Below are positions 34,030-43,916 of a stretch of DNA of 64,000 bases, one piece after another. The notes beneath the pieces were generated by a model. That model saw only the letters and a program-made list of their open reading frames with translations, had not been told where the DNA came from and searched no databases. Position numbers and translations under genes: made by a program. Origin of the DNA: Hermatobates lingyangjiaoensis (Eukaryota; Arthropoda; Insecta; Hemiptera; Hermatobatidae); assembly GCA_026182355.1 (NCBI GenBank), contig JAPFBL010000323.1:186001-250000 (forward strand), written 5' to 3'. Each line of letters begins with the position of its first letter. Position 1 is the stretch's first letter.

Positions 34030-34479
34030 TATATGTGGAGACTTGTTCATTAAATTTTACCCTACAATTATCAATAGTTGTTAGAATAAAAATACTAATG
34101 AAGATTTTATCAATCGTTCTTACTGAGAGCTTGATAAGAATGACAAGCTTATAATATTGGGGTTTCGTTTTAGCTGTCTTTTTGACGTTAAGCTAGTAAT
34201 TACACTGATATTACTAATGTTTTAAAGAATGTGAATATAATTATGATTCAAAACAATAATATTGTTTTTATTATTAAATAATATTCATTCAGTGATAAGG
34301 TTAACGTTCGCCTTCAAAGCAACCCCTTAGAGGGAATCAGTCATTCTTTTAATATATCTTTATAATCATTTTCAAATATATTTATCGATGAAATTAACTT
34401 TTGTTTTCCAACACCCGCACTTATATTGCTGCTTTAGAAGAGTAAATTGTGGCTCATTTATTATTTGGCACCTATTTTA

Positions 34480-34910
34480 ATAATGGGCTGTTGATTCTAC
34501 ATTGAGAGTCCTAAATTTTGCCTAACTCAAATGTATTTGAAGTAGGGATCCTTAACCAGTACTTGGTTAACACCCAGTAGTGGGTGGGAGCATTTATTGG
34601 CAAATGCTCCTATACTGGTACTCATTCTTAATGAGCCCTGGCCCGGGGGAACGGGTACTTCCCTCTTCGGAGGGGGACGACTGAGCCCATATGGGCACTA
34701 AGTAGTCCTAAAACTGAGGACCTTGTAGGGGGTCGCCATCTAACCAGTACTTGACATAGCACAGGGTCGGGACCGACAGCTTAACGTCTTCTCCGAGGGA
34801 CAACGTACTCAGATTTATTCACCTCCTGCATGAATAAATCGAGGACCAGGTGGGTATCGAACCCTGGACCTACCAGTTCAAAGGCGATTACGTAAAACCA
34901 CATACTAACT
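34480..34910 (-). repeat. tRNA-SINE interrupted by repeat R
   Basis: Minus-strand SINE with B box-like GGGTTCGATACCC near 34855, split by an insertion at 34566-34740. Confidence 0.8.
34566..34740 (-). mobile_element. 175-bp repeat R insertion with 13-bp target duplication
   Basis: Flanked by TAACCAGTACTTG at 34553-34565 and 34741-34753. The interior has GGGAACGGGTACTTCCCTCT and GACGACTGAGCCC, matching the start of the R family (reverse of 11310-11360 and 48265-48310). A 13-bp duplication is in the range made by target-primed reverse transcription. Confidence 0.85.
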
Positions 34911-35036
34911 TGTTCCCAGATTAAATGAACTATTAAAGTGCATTCTTTTTTCCTGTTATTTTCTTATTAAAACTCATGTAATAAATTTACCTTATTTCAT
35001 TTTAAATTCGTATTTGGAACCTTCGTAGTAACCAGA

Positions 35037-35350
35037 TATATATATATATATATATATATATATCCACATAATAAAAGGAAAGACGATCCAAACTAGACAC
35101 AATAACAATTAAAAATTGAAGATAGGTAGTGCGCAAAGTAAAGAAGCACACTTACAAACTCAAATTTTCGGGCAATCCGTCTTCAGGAGAAAAGAGAAAG
35201 GGAGACCAAGCACGTTGTAGACGCAACGGCTAGGTCTCCCTTTCTCTTTTCTCCTGAAGACGGATTGCCCGAAAATTTGAGTTTGTAAGTATGTTTCTTT
35301 ACTTTGTGCACTACCTATCTTCAATTTTTAACTGTTATATATATATAACT
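35037..35350. mobile_element. PLE terminus foldback, family C
   Basis: TA tract 35037-35062, minus arm 35063-35225, plus arm 35230-35335, then a short TA tract. The core on + is CCUGAAGACGGAUUGCCCGA at 35254. Confidence 0.8.
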
Positions 35351-35907
35351 ATTACATTAGAGGTTAATAATGAATAATTTTAGTAATACAATTTTGAACA
35401 CAAATGTCAGCTTATATACAGTCCAAGGTAATATTATAAAGACACATTCCTTCCATTTATGTTATTTCATATTGGGAAAAATAAATGCAATTTTTCACTT
35501 TTAATAATTTTTTTGTTTTATTGAATATACTTACTGTGTGTATATCCTGAATCATGTTAAGAGGGCTTGGGCCATATAAGAATCTTTGTTTTCTTGATCT
35601 AATAACAAGAAAGAGCAATAACAGTTATTCTTATCAATCACTTTCAGTGATTTTATTTTATTAATTGTCGCAATATTTTGACTGAGTGGCACAAGGTGTC
35701 ACGGGTCATCTAGTTAAACATACGAGTAATTTTGACTGATTGATTAGTATGTATCCGGATATCTTTAAATTAGTTGAGTTTGTTGTTGACGTGCTGTCTA
35801 ACGGCTTCCCTAGTCTAATGATGTGGTGTTTTTCCACATGATTAGATGGGCCCCATTCATATATTTTCCTTTCTCTTTCTTATCCCCCCTTATTCTACTT
35901 ATTTGAA

Positions 35908-36190
35908 AGCGAATAGGCTTGGTAGCCCAGTGGCTATTGTACTCGTCTCTGGACTGGTAGAACCGGGGTTCAATACCCTCTCTGGACCTCCATTTATTCA
36001 CTCAGAAGGTGAATAAAACTGAAGATGTTAAGCCTTGGACCTGAGCCTGTATTATGTTACCTATTCCTTAAAGATCCCTACTCTAAATAAAAATGAGTTA
36101 GGAAAAATAATCACTCATTATGGTATTGCAAAGAGCCAATGTTCGGCCTATGTGTGTTCCCATATGGGACTATCACTGTACCCTAGCCTA
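35908..36190 (+). repeat. tRNA-SINE, full length, plus strand
   Basis: The head GGTAGCCCAGTGGCTATTG with B box-like GGGGTTCAATACC is followed by the body blocks and the tail GCCAATGTTCGGCCTATGTG up to about 36190. This is the clearest plus-strand copy and shows the total length of about 280 bp. Confidence 0.82.
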
Positions 36191-36251
36191 TTTGAAAACG
36201 TGTCACTTGGAAAAAGCTTGTATTTTCCTTTATATTGTAGCAGTTTCTATG

Positions 36252-36252
<1 letters not shown>

Positions 36253-36298
<46 letters not shown>

Positions 36299-36454
36299 GT
36301 TACAGCTAGAGAACACAAGAAAAAGGACGAACACTCACGAATCTCGATAATTTCGGCGTCTTGCCGTCTTCAGGAGAGTAGAAAGAAAGAAAATAAAAGG
36401 AGAAAGAATGAAGGAACGGAGACGTAAATGCGTCCACTCTATATATATATACTC

Positions 36455-36495
<41 letters not shown>

Positions 36496-36500
36496 AGTGT
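36253..36500 (-). mobile_element. PLE terminus, family J, between TA tracts
   Basis: Reverse copy of the 3' end of the PLE at 24.1 kb (36294-36438), near identical, including AAGTTACAGCTAGAGAACAC. TA tracts lie on both sides (36253-36291, 36439-36492). Confidence 0.8.
36340..36379 (-). ncRNA. Hammerhead-like motif, family J, second copy
   Basis: Same stems, core and AUC cleavage triplet as 24151-24190, on the minus strand. Confidence 0.78.
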
Positions 36501-36528
36501 ATATTGGCAGCAGATTTTCTTGTAAACA

Positions 36529-36942
36529 TATTTTATTAAAGTAGACGGCAGCTTCCGCATTTACGACTTTTTTGCTATTAAAGTAGACGGCAGCTTCCGC
36601 ATTTACGACTTTTTTGTTTTTTCACAAAGTTCATTTAGTTCTATTAACATCTAAATTTTTATTCCTTTTAATGTCTGTTTAACATTTAGAAAAATTGTAT
36701 TCTGTGAATTTAATCTGTTTAATAATGATATATACCTGAAGATGATTTATGAAAAAATCGAAAGCTTGTAAGTGTAAAAAATATAATATTATTGATTAAG
36801 CTAAAAGATTATTTCTTTGATGTCTCTGGGACAACTCCTCCATGAAATCACTCCCTACCAGAAAAAACTAGTAAGAAAACTAGAGAAAACGAGCAAAAAA
36901 GTCGTAAATGCGGAAGCTGCCGTCTACTTTAATAAAATATAT
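36529..36942. mobile_element. Inverted-repeat element containing a hammerhead-like motif
   Basis: About 45-bp inverted ends containing AAGTAGACGGCAGCTTCCGC (36534-36575 and 36898-36938). The left end is duplicated in tandem (36575-36617). Bounded by TA tracts on both sides. Contains the family I motif at 36730. Confidence 0.7.
36730..36775 (+). ncRNA. Hammerhead-like motif, family I
   Basis: Stem I UAC/GUA, CUGAAGAU (C3 at 36736), stem II GAUUU/AAAUC (5 bp), GAA, palindrome AGCU, U. Canonical core. Confidence 0.75.
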
Positions 36943-36946
36943 ATAT

Positions 36947-36988
<42 letters not shown>

Positions 36989-37009
36989 TATAAGAAGCAA
37001 TACGAGTAT

Positions 37010-37212
37010 ATATATAGGTGTGTTATCTAATCGGGATTCGGTCAAATTTTCTAGGTTCAAAAATCAAACTCTCATTGCTGACGTTTCGGTTTTATTTTAA
37101 AACCTTTTTCATAGGCAGAAGTAAGAATTTTTTTTAAACTAAGAAAATGAATTTTACATTATTTAAAGGAATAACAATCTTAACCGGACAAAACCTTCGA
37201 CTAGACTGTCTA
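37010..37212 (-). mobile_element. PLE terminus, family D, reverse
   Basis: Matches 3340-3500 nearly base for base, including ACAAAACCTTCGACTAGACTGTC. It stops exactly where the 125-bp array begins. Confidence 0.75.
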
Positions 37213-39137
37213 TATTAATACAAATCTTAAACTTATGAGCCCTGAGGTACTCAATATTCCCCCAGGATTGATCTTAAAAACTAAAGACTAGAAGAAAGAA
37301 ATATCTTAAATATGAAATTAACTATTTATACTAAGGACTTACAGTATATACACAGTACTATGGACCCTAGGGTACTCGATATTCCCCCAGGATTGATCTT
37401 AAAAACTAAAGACTAGAAGAAAGAAATACCTTAAATATTAAATTAACTATTTATACTAAGGACTTACAGTATATACACAGTACTATGGACCCTAGGGTAC
37501 TCGATATTCCCCCAGGATTGATCTTAAAAACTAAAGACTAGAAGAAAGAAATACCTTAAATATGAAATTAACTATTTATACTAAGGACTTACAGTATATA
37601 CACAGTACTATGGACCCTAGGGTACTCGATATTCCCCCAGGATTGATCTTAAAAACTAAAGACTAGAAGAAAGAAATACCTTAAATATTAAATTAACTAT
37701 TTATACTAAGGACTTACAGTATATACACAGTACTATGGACCCTAGGGTACTCGATATTCCCCCAGGATTGATCTTAAAAACTAAAGACTAGAAGAAAGAA
37801 ATACCTTAAATATGAAATTAACTATTTATACTAAGGACTTACAGTATATACATAGTACTATGGACCCTAGGGTACTCGATATTCCCCCAGGATTGATCTT
37901 AAAAACTAAAGACTAGAAGAAAGAAATACCTTAAATATGAAATTAACTATTTATACTAAGGACTTACAGTATATACACAGTACTATGGACCCTAGGGTAC
38001 TCGATATTCCCCCAGGATTGATCTTAAAAACTAAAGACTAGAAGAAAGAAATACCTTAAATATGAAATTAACTATTTATACTAAGGACTTACAGTATATA
38101 CACAGTACTATGGACCCTAGGGTACTCGATATTCCCCCAGGATTGATCTTAAAAACTAAAGACTAGAAGAAAGAAATACCTTAAATATTAAATTAACTAT
38201 TTATACTAAGGACTTACAGTATATACACAGTACTATGGACCCTAGGGTACTCGATATTCCCCCAGGATTGATCTTAAAAACTAAAGACTAGAAGAAAGAA
38301 ATACCTTAAATATTAAATTAACTATTTATACTAAGGACTTACAGTATATACACAGTACTATGGACCCTAGGGTACTCGATATTCCCCCAGGATTGATCTT
38401 AAAAACTAAAGACTAGAAGAAAGAAATACCTTAAATATTAAATTAACTATTTATACTAAGGACTTACAGTATATACACAGTACTATGGACCCTAGGGTAC
38501 TCGATATTCCCCCAGGATTGATCTTAAAAACTAAAGACTAGAAGAAAGAAATACCTTAAATATTAAATTAACTATTTATACTAAGGACTTACAGTATATA
38601 CACAGTACTATGGACCCTAGGGTACTCGATATTCCCCCAGGATTGATCTTAAAAACTAAAGACTAGAAGAAAGAAATACCTTAAATATGAAATTAACTAT
38701 TTATACTAAGGACTTACAGTATATACATAGTACTATGGACCCTAGGGTACTCGATATTCCCCCAGGATTGATCTTAAAAACTAAAGACTAGAAGAAAGAA
38801 ATACCTTAAATATGAAATTAACTATTTATACTAAGGACTTACAGTATATACACAGTACTATGGACCCTAGGGTACTCGATATTCCCCCAGGATTGATCTT
38901 AAAAACTAAAGACTAGAAGAAAGAAATACCTTAAATATGAAATTAACTATTTATACTAAGGACTTACAGTATATACACAGTACTATGGACCCTAGGGTAC
39001 TCGATATTCCCCCAGGATTGATCTTAAAAACTAAAGACTAGAAGAAAGAAATACCTTAAATATGAAATTAACTATTTATACTAAGGACTTACAGTATATA
39101 CACAGTACTATGGACCCCAAGGTACTCGATATTCCCC
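37213..39137 (+). repeat. 125-bp tandem array, about 15 copies
   Basis: The unit includes CCCCCAGGATTGATCTTAAA and CTATTTATACTAAGGACTTA. Copies are almost identical. They differ mainly at TATGAAATTA versus TATTAAATTA, and a rare CATAGTACTA variant recurs exactly 875 bp apart (37851, 38726). No coding frame. Confidence 0.95.
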
Positions 39138-39207
39138 TGAGTATATGTTGAACCTTGTTTGTTTTATTGCACGTGCCTCGGCCTTTCGACCACACCGTGA
39201 TAGTATA

Positions 39208-39470
39208 TGTTGAACCGTCTTCAGGAGAGATAAGAGAGGGAAACCAAGCGTACTGGTACAGAGACGGTCTCCAACCGGTTACTGGTTGGTGACGGTTGGT
39301 CTCCAACCGTCTCTGTACCAGTGCGCTTGGTTTCCCTCTCTTAGCTATCCTGAAGACGGTTAAACCGAAAATTAGAGATTGTAAATGTGTGTATTTAATT
39401 TCTCTATGTTTCTTTATGTACATTGAACTGTATTTGTCCATTTTGGATCGTATTTTCATCGAAAAAGTGT
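39208..39470. mobile_element. PLE terminus foldback, family B
   Basis: Minus arm 39208-39275 truncated on its outer side by the satellite edge. Plus arm 39290-39470 with core CCTGAAGACGGTTAAACCGA at 39349. Confidence 0.75.
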
Positions 39471-39504
39471 TTCTTAATATTTAGTGGTTAAGAAAACAGT
39501 ACCG

Positions 39505-39508
39505 TATA

Positions 39509-39560
<52 letters not shown>
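39505..39560. repeat. (TA)n microsatellite
   Basis: About 27 TA units bordering the family F foldback. Confidence 0.9.
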
Positions 39561-39562
<2 letters not shown>

Positions 39563-39640
39563 ATGATAAACGAAAAACGGTCCGGCAGGACAAATAACAA
39601 TTAAAATAAGCAGTGACACATAAACAGAAACACAAGAAAG

Positions 39641-39697
39641 ACTCACTTTTCAATATTTCGACCGTAATGGCGGTCGTCCTCAGGCGAAGAAGTGAAT
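39641..39697 (-). ncRNA. Hammerhead-like motif, family F, minus copy
   Basis: Same core and stem II as the plus mate at 39752-39808. Confidence 0.78.
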
Positions 39698-39751
39698 TGA
39701 CGGAGGGATGACAGTCAACACTGTTCTTCTGATTGAATTGACGACAGTCAA

Positions 39752-39808
39752 TTCACTTCTTCTCCTGAGGACGACCGCCATTACGGTCGAAATATTGAAA
39801 AGTGAGTC
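39752..39808 (+). ncRNA. Hammerhead-like motif, family F
   Basis: CUGAGGAC (C3 at 39765), stem II GACCG/CGGUC (5 bp), GAA, palindrome AUAU, U. Stem I has 2 bp next to the core, an internal loop and a distal CACUU/AAGUG helix. Loops of this kind in stem I are typical of natural type I hammerheads. Confidence 0.8.
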
Positions 39809-39846
39809 TTTGTTGTGTTTCTGTTTATGTGTCACTGCTTATTTTA

Positions 39847-39884
<38 letters not shown>

Positions 39885-39885
<1 letters not shown>

Positions 39886-40035
39886 TTCTTGTATTAAAAT
39901 TCTTGTTTTCCTCTGTTTGTAGGCCTATGAAAAAGATTTTGAATAAAATCGAAACGTCGGCAATGAGAGTTTGAATTAAAAAGTGGAAGAAACTGACCGC
40001 ATCCCGATCAATCATTTTTTAGTTGTATATCTGTC
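39885..40035 (+). mobile_element. PLE terminus, family D, plus copy
   Basis: Diverged D copy (GCCTATGAAAAAGATTTTGA, then CGAAACGTCGGCAATG) ahead of a TA tract at 40057-40091. H17 is C here. Confidence 0.65.
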
Positions 40036-40055
40036 ACACGGTCGAGAAGTTATTA

Positions 40056-40093
<38 letters not shown>

Positions 40094-40939
40094 GATAGAT
40101 ATATTATGGCATAATCCGATCGGTCAGGCCGTATACAGGTGTTATTTTTTTTTTAATTTGTAAACGCCTATATATAAACTACTTATAGCACATTATTTAT
40201 ACCCAATGTAATTCATTATACTGATAATACTGATATCAGATACAGGAAATTAGATATTAGTGTTATATAATACTCATTATTATGATAATACTCATAGTGT
40301 TATATCTAATGTAACTCAGACGACTGTTCGAATTCTGTTGGTATAATTTTCTCGAGATCTTTTGTTTTGTTCGAGTTTAAAGTCATTTGAGCACCCTGGT
40401 ACTACTATAATTATTAATTTGAGTTAGATTGTTTTATAGGAACAATATAAATTTGGCCAGTCATTACGTAATTTTGTAATTAATGACCTCCTGGCAGTAT
40501 TTAGTACTGAGATATCAAATCAGTACTGTTGTTTACGTTACATTGCCCTTTTTGTATTTATTAACGTTTACGAATGTACTATTCCAAAAAGAATATATTA
40601 TTGCAATAGGTAATATTTTACAAGGATGTTGTGTAATTTATGAAGGAATATGGAATAATAAAAGTTATCAAGAAGCAACACTGTAAACATGACAGAAGGC
40701 TTATCTGTGTGATAGCTTCTACTGATAAAGACCTACCGCTTCAGGACTCTGATTTAAAACTTCAAATTCTTCCTATTTTCAGTATACTTTAATATAACCA
40801 CATATTTTATCGAAATGCAAATAAATATTAATAGGATTGAGGAATTTCACTTATTTATGTGTCTACTCAAAAAATAGTTAAATATCAAATCTATTAACGC
40901 GTTTCGAGCAATATTTTTGTTTTTTTATATTATTTAAAC

Positions 40940-41644
40940 CAGAGGTTCCCAAAGTAGGTTCCGCGGAAAACAGTGGTTCCTTAACGGACTGTCTGGGGTT
41001 CCGTGAAAAACATTTAGTAAAAACATGTTTCTAAAAAATTTTTTTTTTGAGGGTATGGATTTATTCTATATTTCTTGGGAATCATGAAACCGAATAATGT
41101 TTATATCTACATATACCTATAAGTAGAAGTGGTCAAAATTTTATTGATATTTAGGATGAATCACAAGTCAGTTTTTTGAACTATCTATCTGATTCCCGAA
41201 TTTCCTGCTATTGCAAAAGTAGCACTTCACACATTGCTGCCATTTCCCATTACATACTTATGTGAAACTGGATTTTTCCTTTAAACTGCCATAGAAACCG
41301 AATACCGAAGTAGACTTAATGCTGGGGCTAACTTGAGAATGAAACTCTCAGCCAAAAATAATTACAAAACAAACTCTGTGTTAAAATTGCTAGTAATTCT
41401 TTTTTATTTGTTATGCACTTGTGGAAAATATGAAAATTAAAATATTTTAGTTTTGAATTTTTATTCGAAAAATACACATTGCCGTAATATTACTTTTTAA
41501 TTGTTTTTAAACATACATATTATTTAAAAAGGCATATGACAATATTTATATTATGGTTGTATGAAATCATTAGAATCTGGGGTTCCCGGGAAAGTTACTG
41601 GAACCAAAAAGGGTTCCGCGTCGAAAAAAGTTTGAAAAACTCTG
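40940..41644. mobile_element. Non-autonomous hAT element
   Basis: Ends CAGAGGTTCCCAAAG and GTTTGAAAAACTCTG, flanked by ATTTAAAC (40932-40939) and GTTTAAAC (41645-41652), a 7/8 target duplication. 705 bp. Same family as 10207-10898. Confidence 0.9.
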
Positions 41645-41966
41645 GTTTAAACCGAATCCCTAGCGGGTGATAACGTCAGCCGTTTACCGGCTTTTTGTTT
41701 GATCTGTGATTCTATACAAATTCTACATTAGGAGTCCTAAATTTTTCCTAACTGAATTACATTTCGGTAGTTATCTTTAACGAGTATCTTAAACGAGCCT
41801 AAACATCGTACAGGCTCGGGACCAACGGTGTAACTTCCTCTCCGATGGACGACGTACTCAGATTTATTCAAGACCGGTGTGAATAAATCTGAGGACCAGG
41901 TGGGGATCGATCGAACGATCCCCGGAGGCGAGTGCGTTAACCACTCAGCTAACCTTGGCCCTCTTA
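41645..41966 (-). repeat. tRNA-SINE, alternative-tail subfamily
   Basis: Minus-strand copy with the CTAGCGGGTGATAACGTCAG tail as at 26575. The hAT element above is inserted directly at its tail end. The B-box area is disrupted by a GGATCGATCGAACGATCC palindrome. Confidence 0.78.
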
Positions 41967-42754
41967 GTGTTATAGTCGACAAAGTACAACACACTGAGTT
42001 GCGAAACTCGTTGTTAGTTTCGATATTATTTTTTTTTTTTTTTTTTGGAGAAGTACATTTTTGAAATTCCCCCAATATGAGTAAATACCAAACGATAACT
42101 ATTGCACAAGTAATGAATATTAATCATATATTTTTGACATTGGAATGTAATAATTAGTTCACCGAAAGTAAAAATTTAAGGTTTTTATGAATAAATCTAT
42201 TTGGAGTTTATGACGGATTTATAAATTTCGAGCTTCCCTGTTCCTGTTGTGGTATTTTTTTTTTTTTTTTTTTTTGCTGATGTTATATCTCTGTGTATTC
42301 AGATTTGCTTTAACAGTTCTTAATAAAATATGAGAGTTTGGAAATGAAGTCTTATTGTTTTTTTGAGCGATAGTGTCAGTGGCGTAAGCGAGGGGGGGGG
42401 GCGGTCTGCTACTGGTGGCACATGCCGGTAGGGGCTGGAATTTTGAGAGGGAAAACATAAAAAAATATTAAAAAAATAAAAAGCTAACAACAAATTTGAA
42501 AGGTTATAGCAAAATGAGTTTTTAAAGTCCTAATTGTTTTTTATGTTTTATTTGTGTAATACTGCTTTCAAACGGATTTCGTGTATATATTTGTAAATAA
42601 AGATAAATATATACATTATATATTGAAAATTGAATTATTATATTTATTTGCGTGGATAGTTAATTTTATTTAACAATTTTTTTAATGATTTCACGTATAT
42701 GTTTATGTTTTGAAAAATCTTTGGTTTTCTTTGATGATGACTGTTTATAAAAAG

Positions 42755-42950
42755 ATTTCACATAAACACGTGAAATAACAATCAATGATCAAATCACAAT
42801 ATGAAATGGGAAAACAAGGCTAAGGTCTTCCAACTGTAACAAGCGGTCTTCGTCAGAGTTGGGTTTTTGACTCTGACGAAGACCGCTTGTTACGGTTGAA
42901 AGATCTTAGTCTTCTTTTCCCATTTGATGTTGTTTGATCATCGACTGTAT
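42755..42950. mobile_element. PLE terminus foldback, family A, nested in hAT-like element
   Basis: Minus arm 42755-42862 and plus arm 42855-42948, meeting at CAACTCTGACG-type sequence. Confidence 0.78.
42869..42911 (+). ncRNA. Hammerhead-like motif, family A, best copy
   Basis: Stem I GACU (42869-42872) with AGUC (42908-42911), CUGACGAA, stem II GACCG/CGGUU (5 bp with one G-U), GAA (42898-42900), palindrome AGAUCU (42901-42906), U. All invariant positions are met. Confidence 0.82.
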
Positions 42951-43179
42951 ATGTAATACGTGTACTTATTGTAATGAGATGTACATCCGGGACCAATAAC
43001 AGCAGTCTAACATTAGATCCTTGATTGTAATTTCATAAAAGTAAATATTTTGAGGACTTTCTAAAAATTTTTAAGGTTAACGGAGGATTATGAATGGCGT
43101 CAATTCGGGGGGGGGGGGGGGGGGGGGGGGCTTACGACCACCTCGGGTGGCAATAATAGTATCTATGCCACTGGATAGT

Positions 43180-43916
43180 GAAACCATGGAGAAATGTACT
43201 GAATAACATAAAGTGTACTAAGATCAGAGAGTGAAAGAAGCACTAAGTCCTCCCATAAAAAAAAAAAGATTTAATTACAGAAGGCGTCTCGAAAACTTGG
43301 TGTTCATCGTCAGGTTACATCTGCCTGCATTAAATGGTGTTGTCGATTATTGAACTGCATGCAAAGCTCCTAAGTTAACATTGTACTAGTCTTTTCATCA
43401 TCTAGAAAACAAAAAAATTTGTATTTATTTATTAATTATAAATATTTCTTAAATTAAAGAAACTACGAGTATTGTGACTGTAAGTCTACTAAAGTATTTC
43501 TTTCTTTTCGATTTTATTAAAATAAATAGATTACAAAATATTACTTTATTAAAAAAGTAAATTTCTTTTCAAAATTGGGATAATAATCAAGAATTAATTG
43601 TTATAATTGATAATTGTAAATGTTATTTGAAGCAAATTTCATACTATCTATATCCAATGCCTAATTGATATCACTTCAGATCACATAGCCACCTCTAACC
43701 ATCTCCAAATTTATTTACATTCTTGTATATTGGCTATTACTAATCTTATTTATTTCTATTCATTACTTAACTGATTTTGTAATTGTTGTTTCAAATTGCT
43801 AGTTGATGAGTTTAAAATAACGACAATGTTACCTGTTTCTTTTCATTATTGAATTACACTCATTAAACAACATCAAAATTGGTCATATGCAGTAAGTACA
43901 TTAGAATAAGCCATTT
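43180..43916. other. AT-rich stretch with degraded family G motif
   Basis: A degenerate G-family block on the minus strand at 43275-43320 (CTGACGATGAACACCAAG). The rest is unassigned. Confidence 0.45.

Larger units (their letters stand above)
39566..39880. mobile_element. PLE terminus foldback, family F, complete
   Basis: Minus arm 39566-39720 and plus arm 39735-39848, then TA at 39848-39880. The outer parts share ATTAAAATAAGCAGTGACAC and its complement. Confidence 0.85.
42377..43173. mobile_element. Non-autonomous hAT-like element with nested PLE foldback
   Basis: The left end CAGTGGCGTAAGCG and right end ATCTATGCCACTG are inverted. Flanked by GATAGTGT (42369-42376) and GATAGTGA (43174-43181), a 7/8 duplication. 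Contains two poly-G runs (about 42391 and 43109-43131). A related diverged right half lies at 54780-55010. Confidence 0.78.

Noticed and set aside
37213..39137. CRISPR array
   Set aside because: The whole 125-bp unit is repeated with no unique spacers, and the DNA is eukaryotic.
43109..43131. Poly-G runs (7.1, 42.4, 43.1, 54.95 kb) and a poly-C run (55.42 kb) as quadruplex regulators
   Set aside because: They are simple homopolymers, three of them inside the hAT-like family and its relatives. No further evidence of function.
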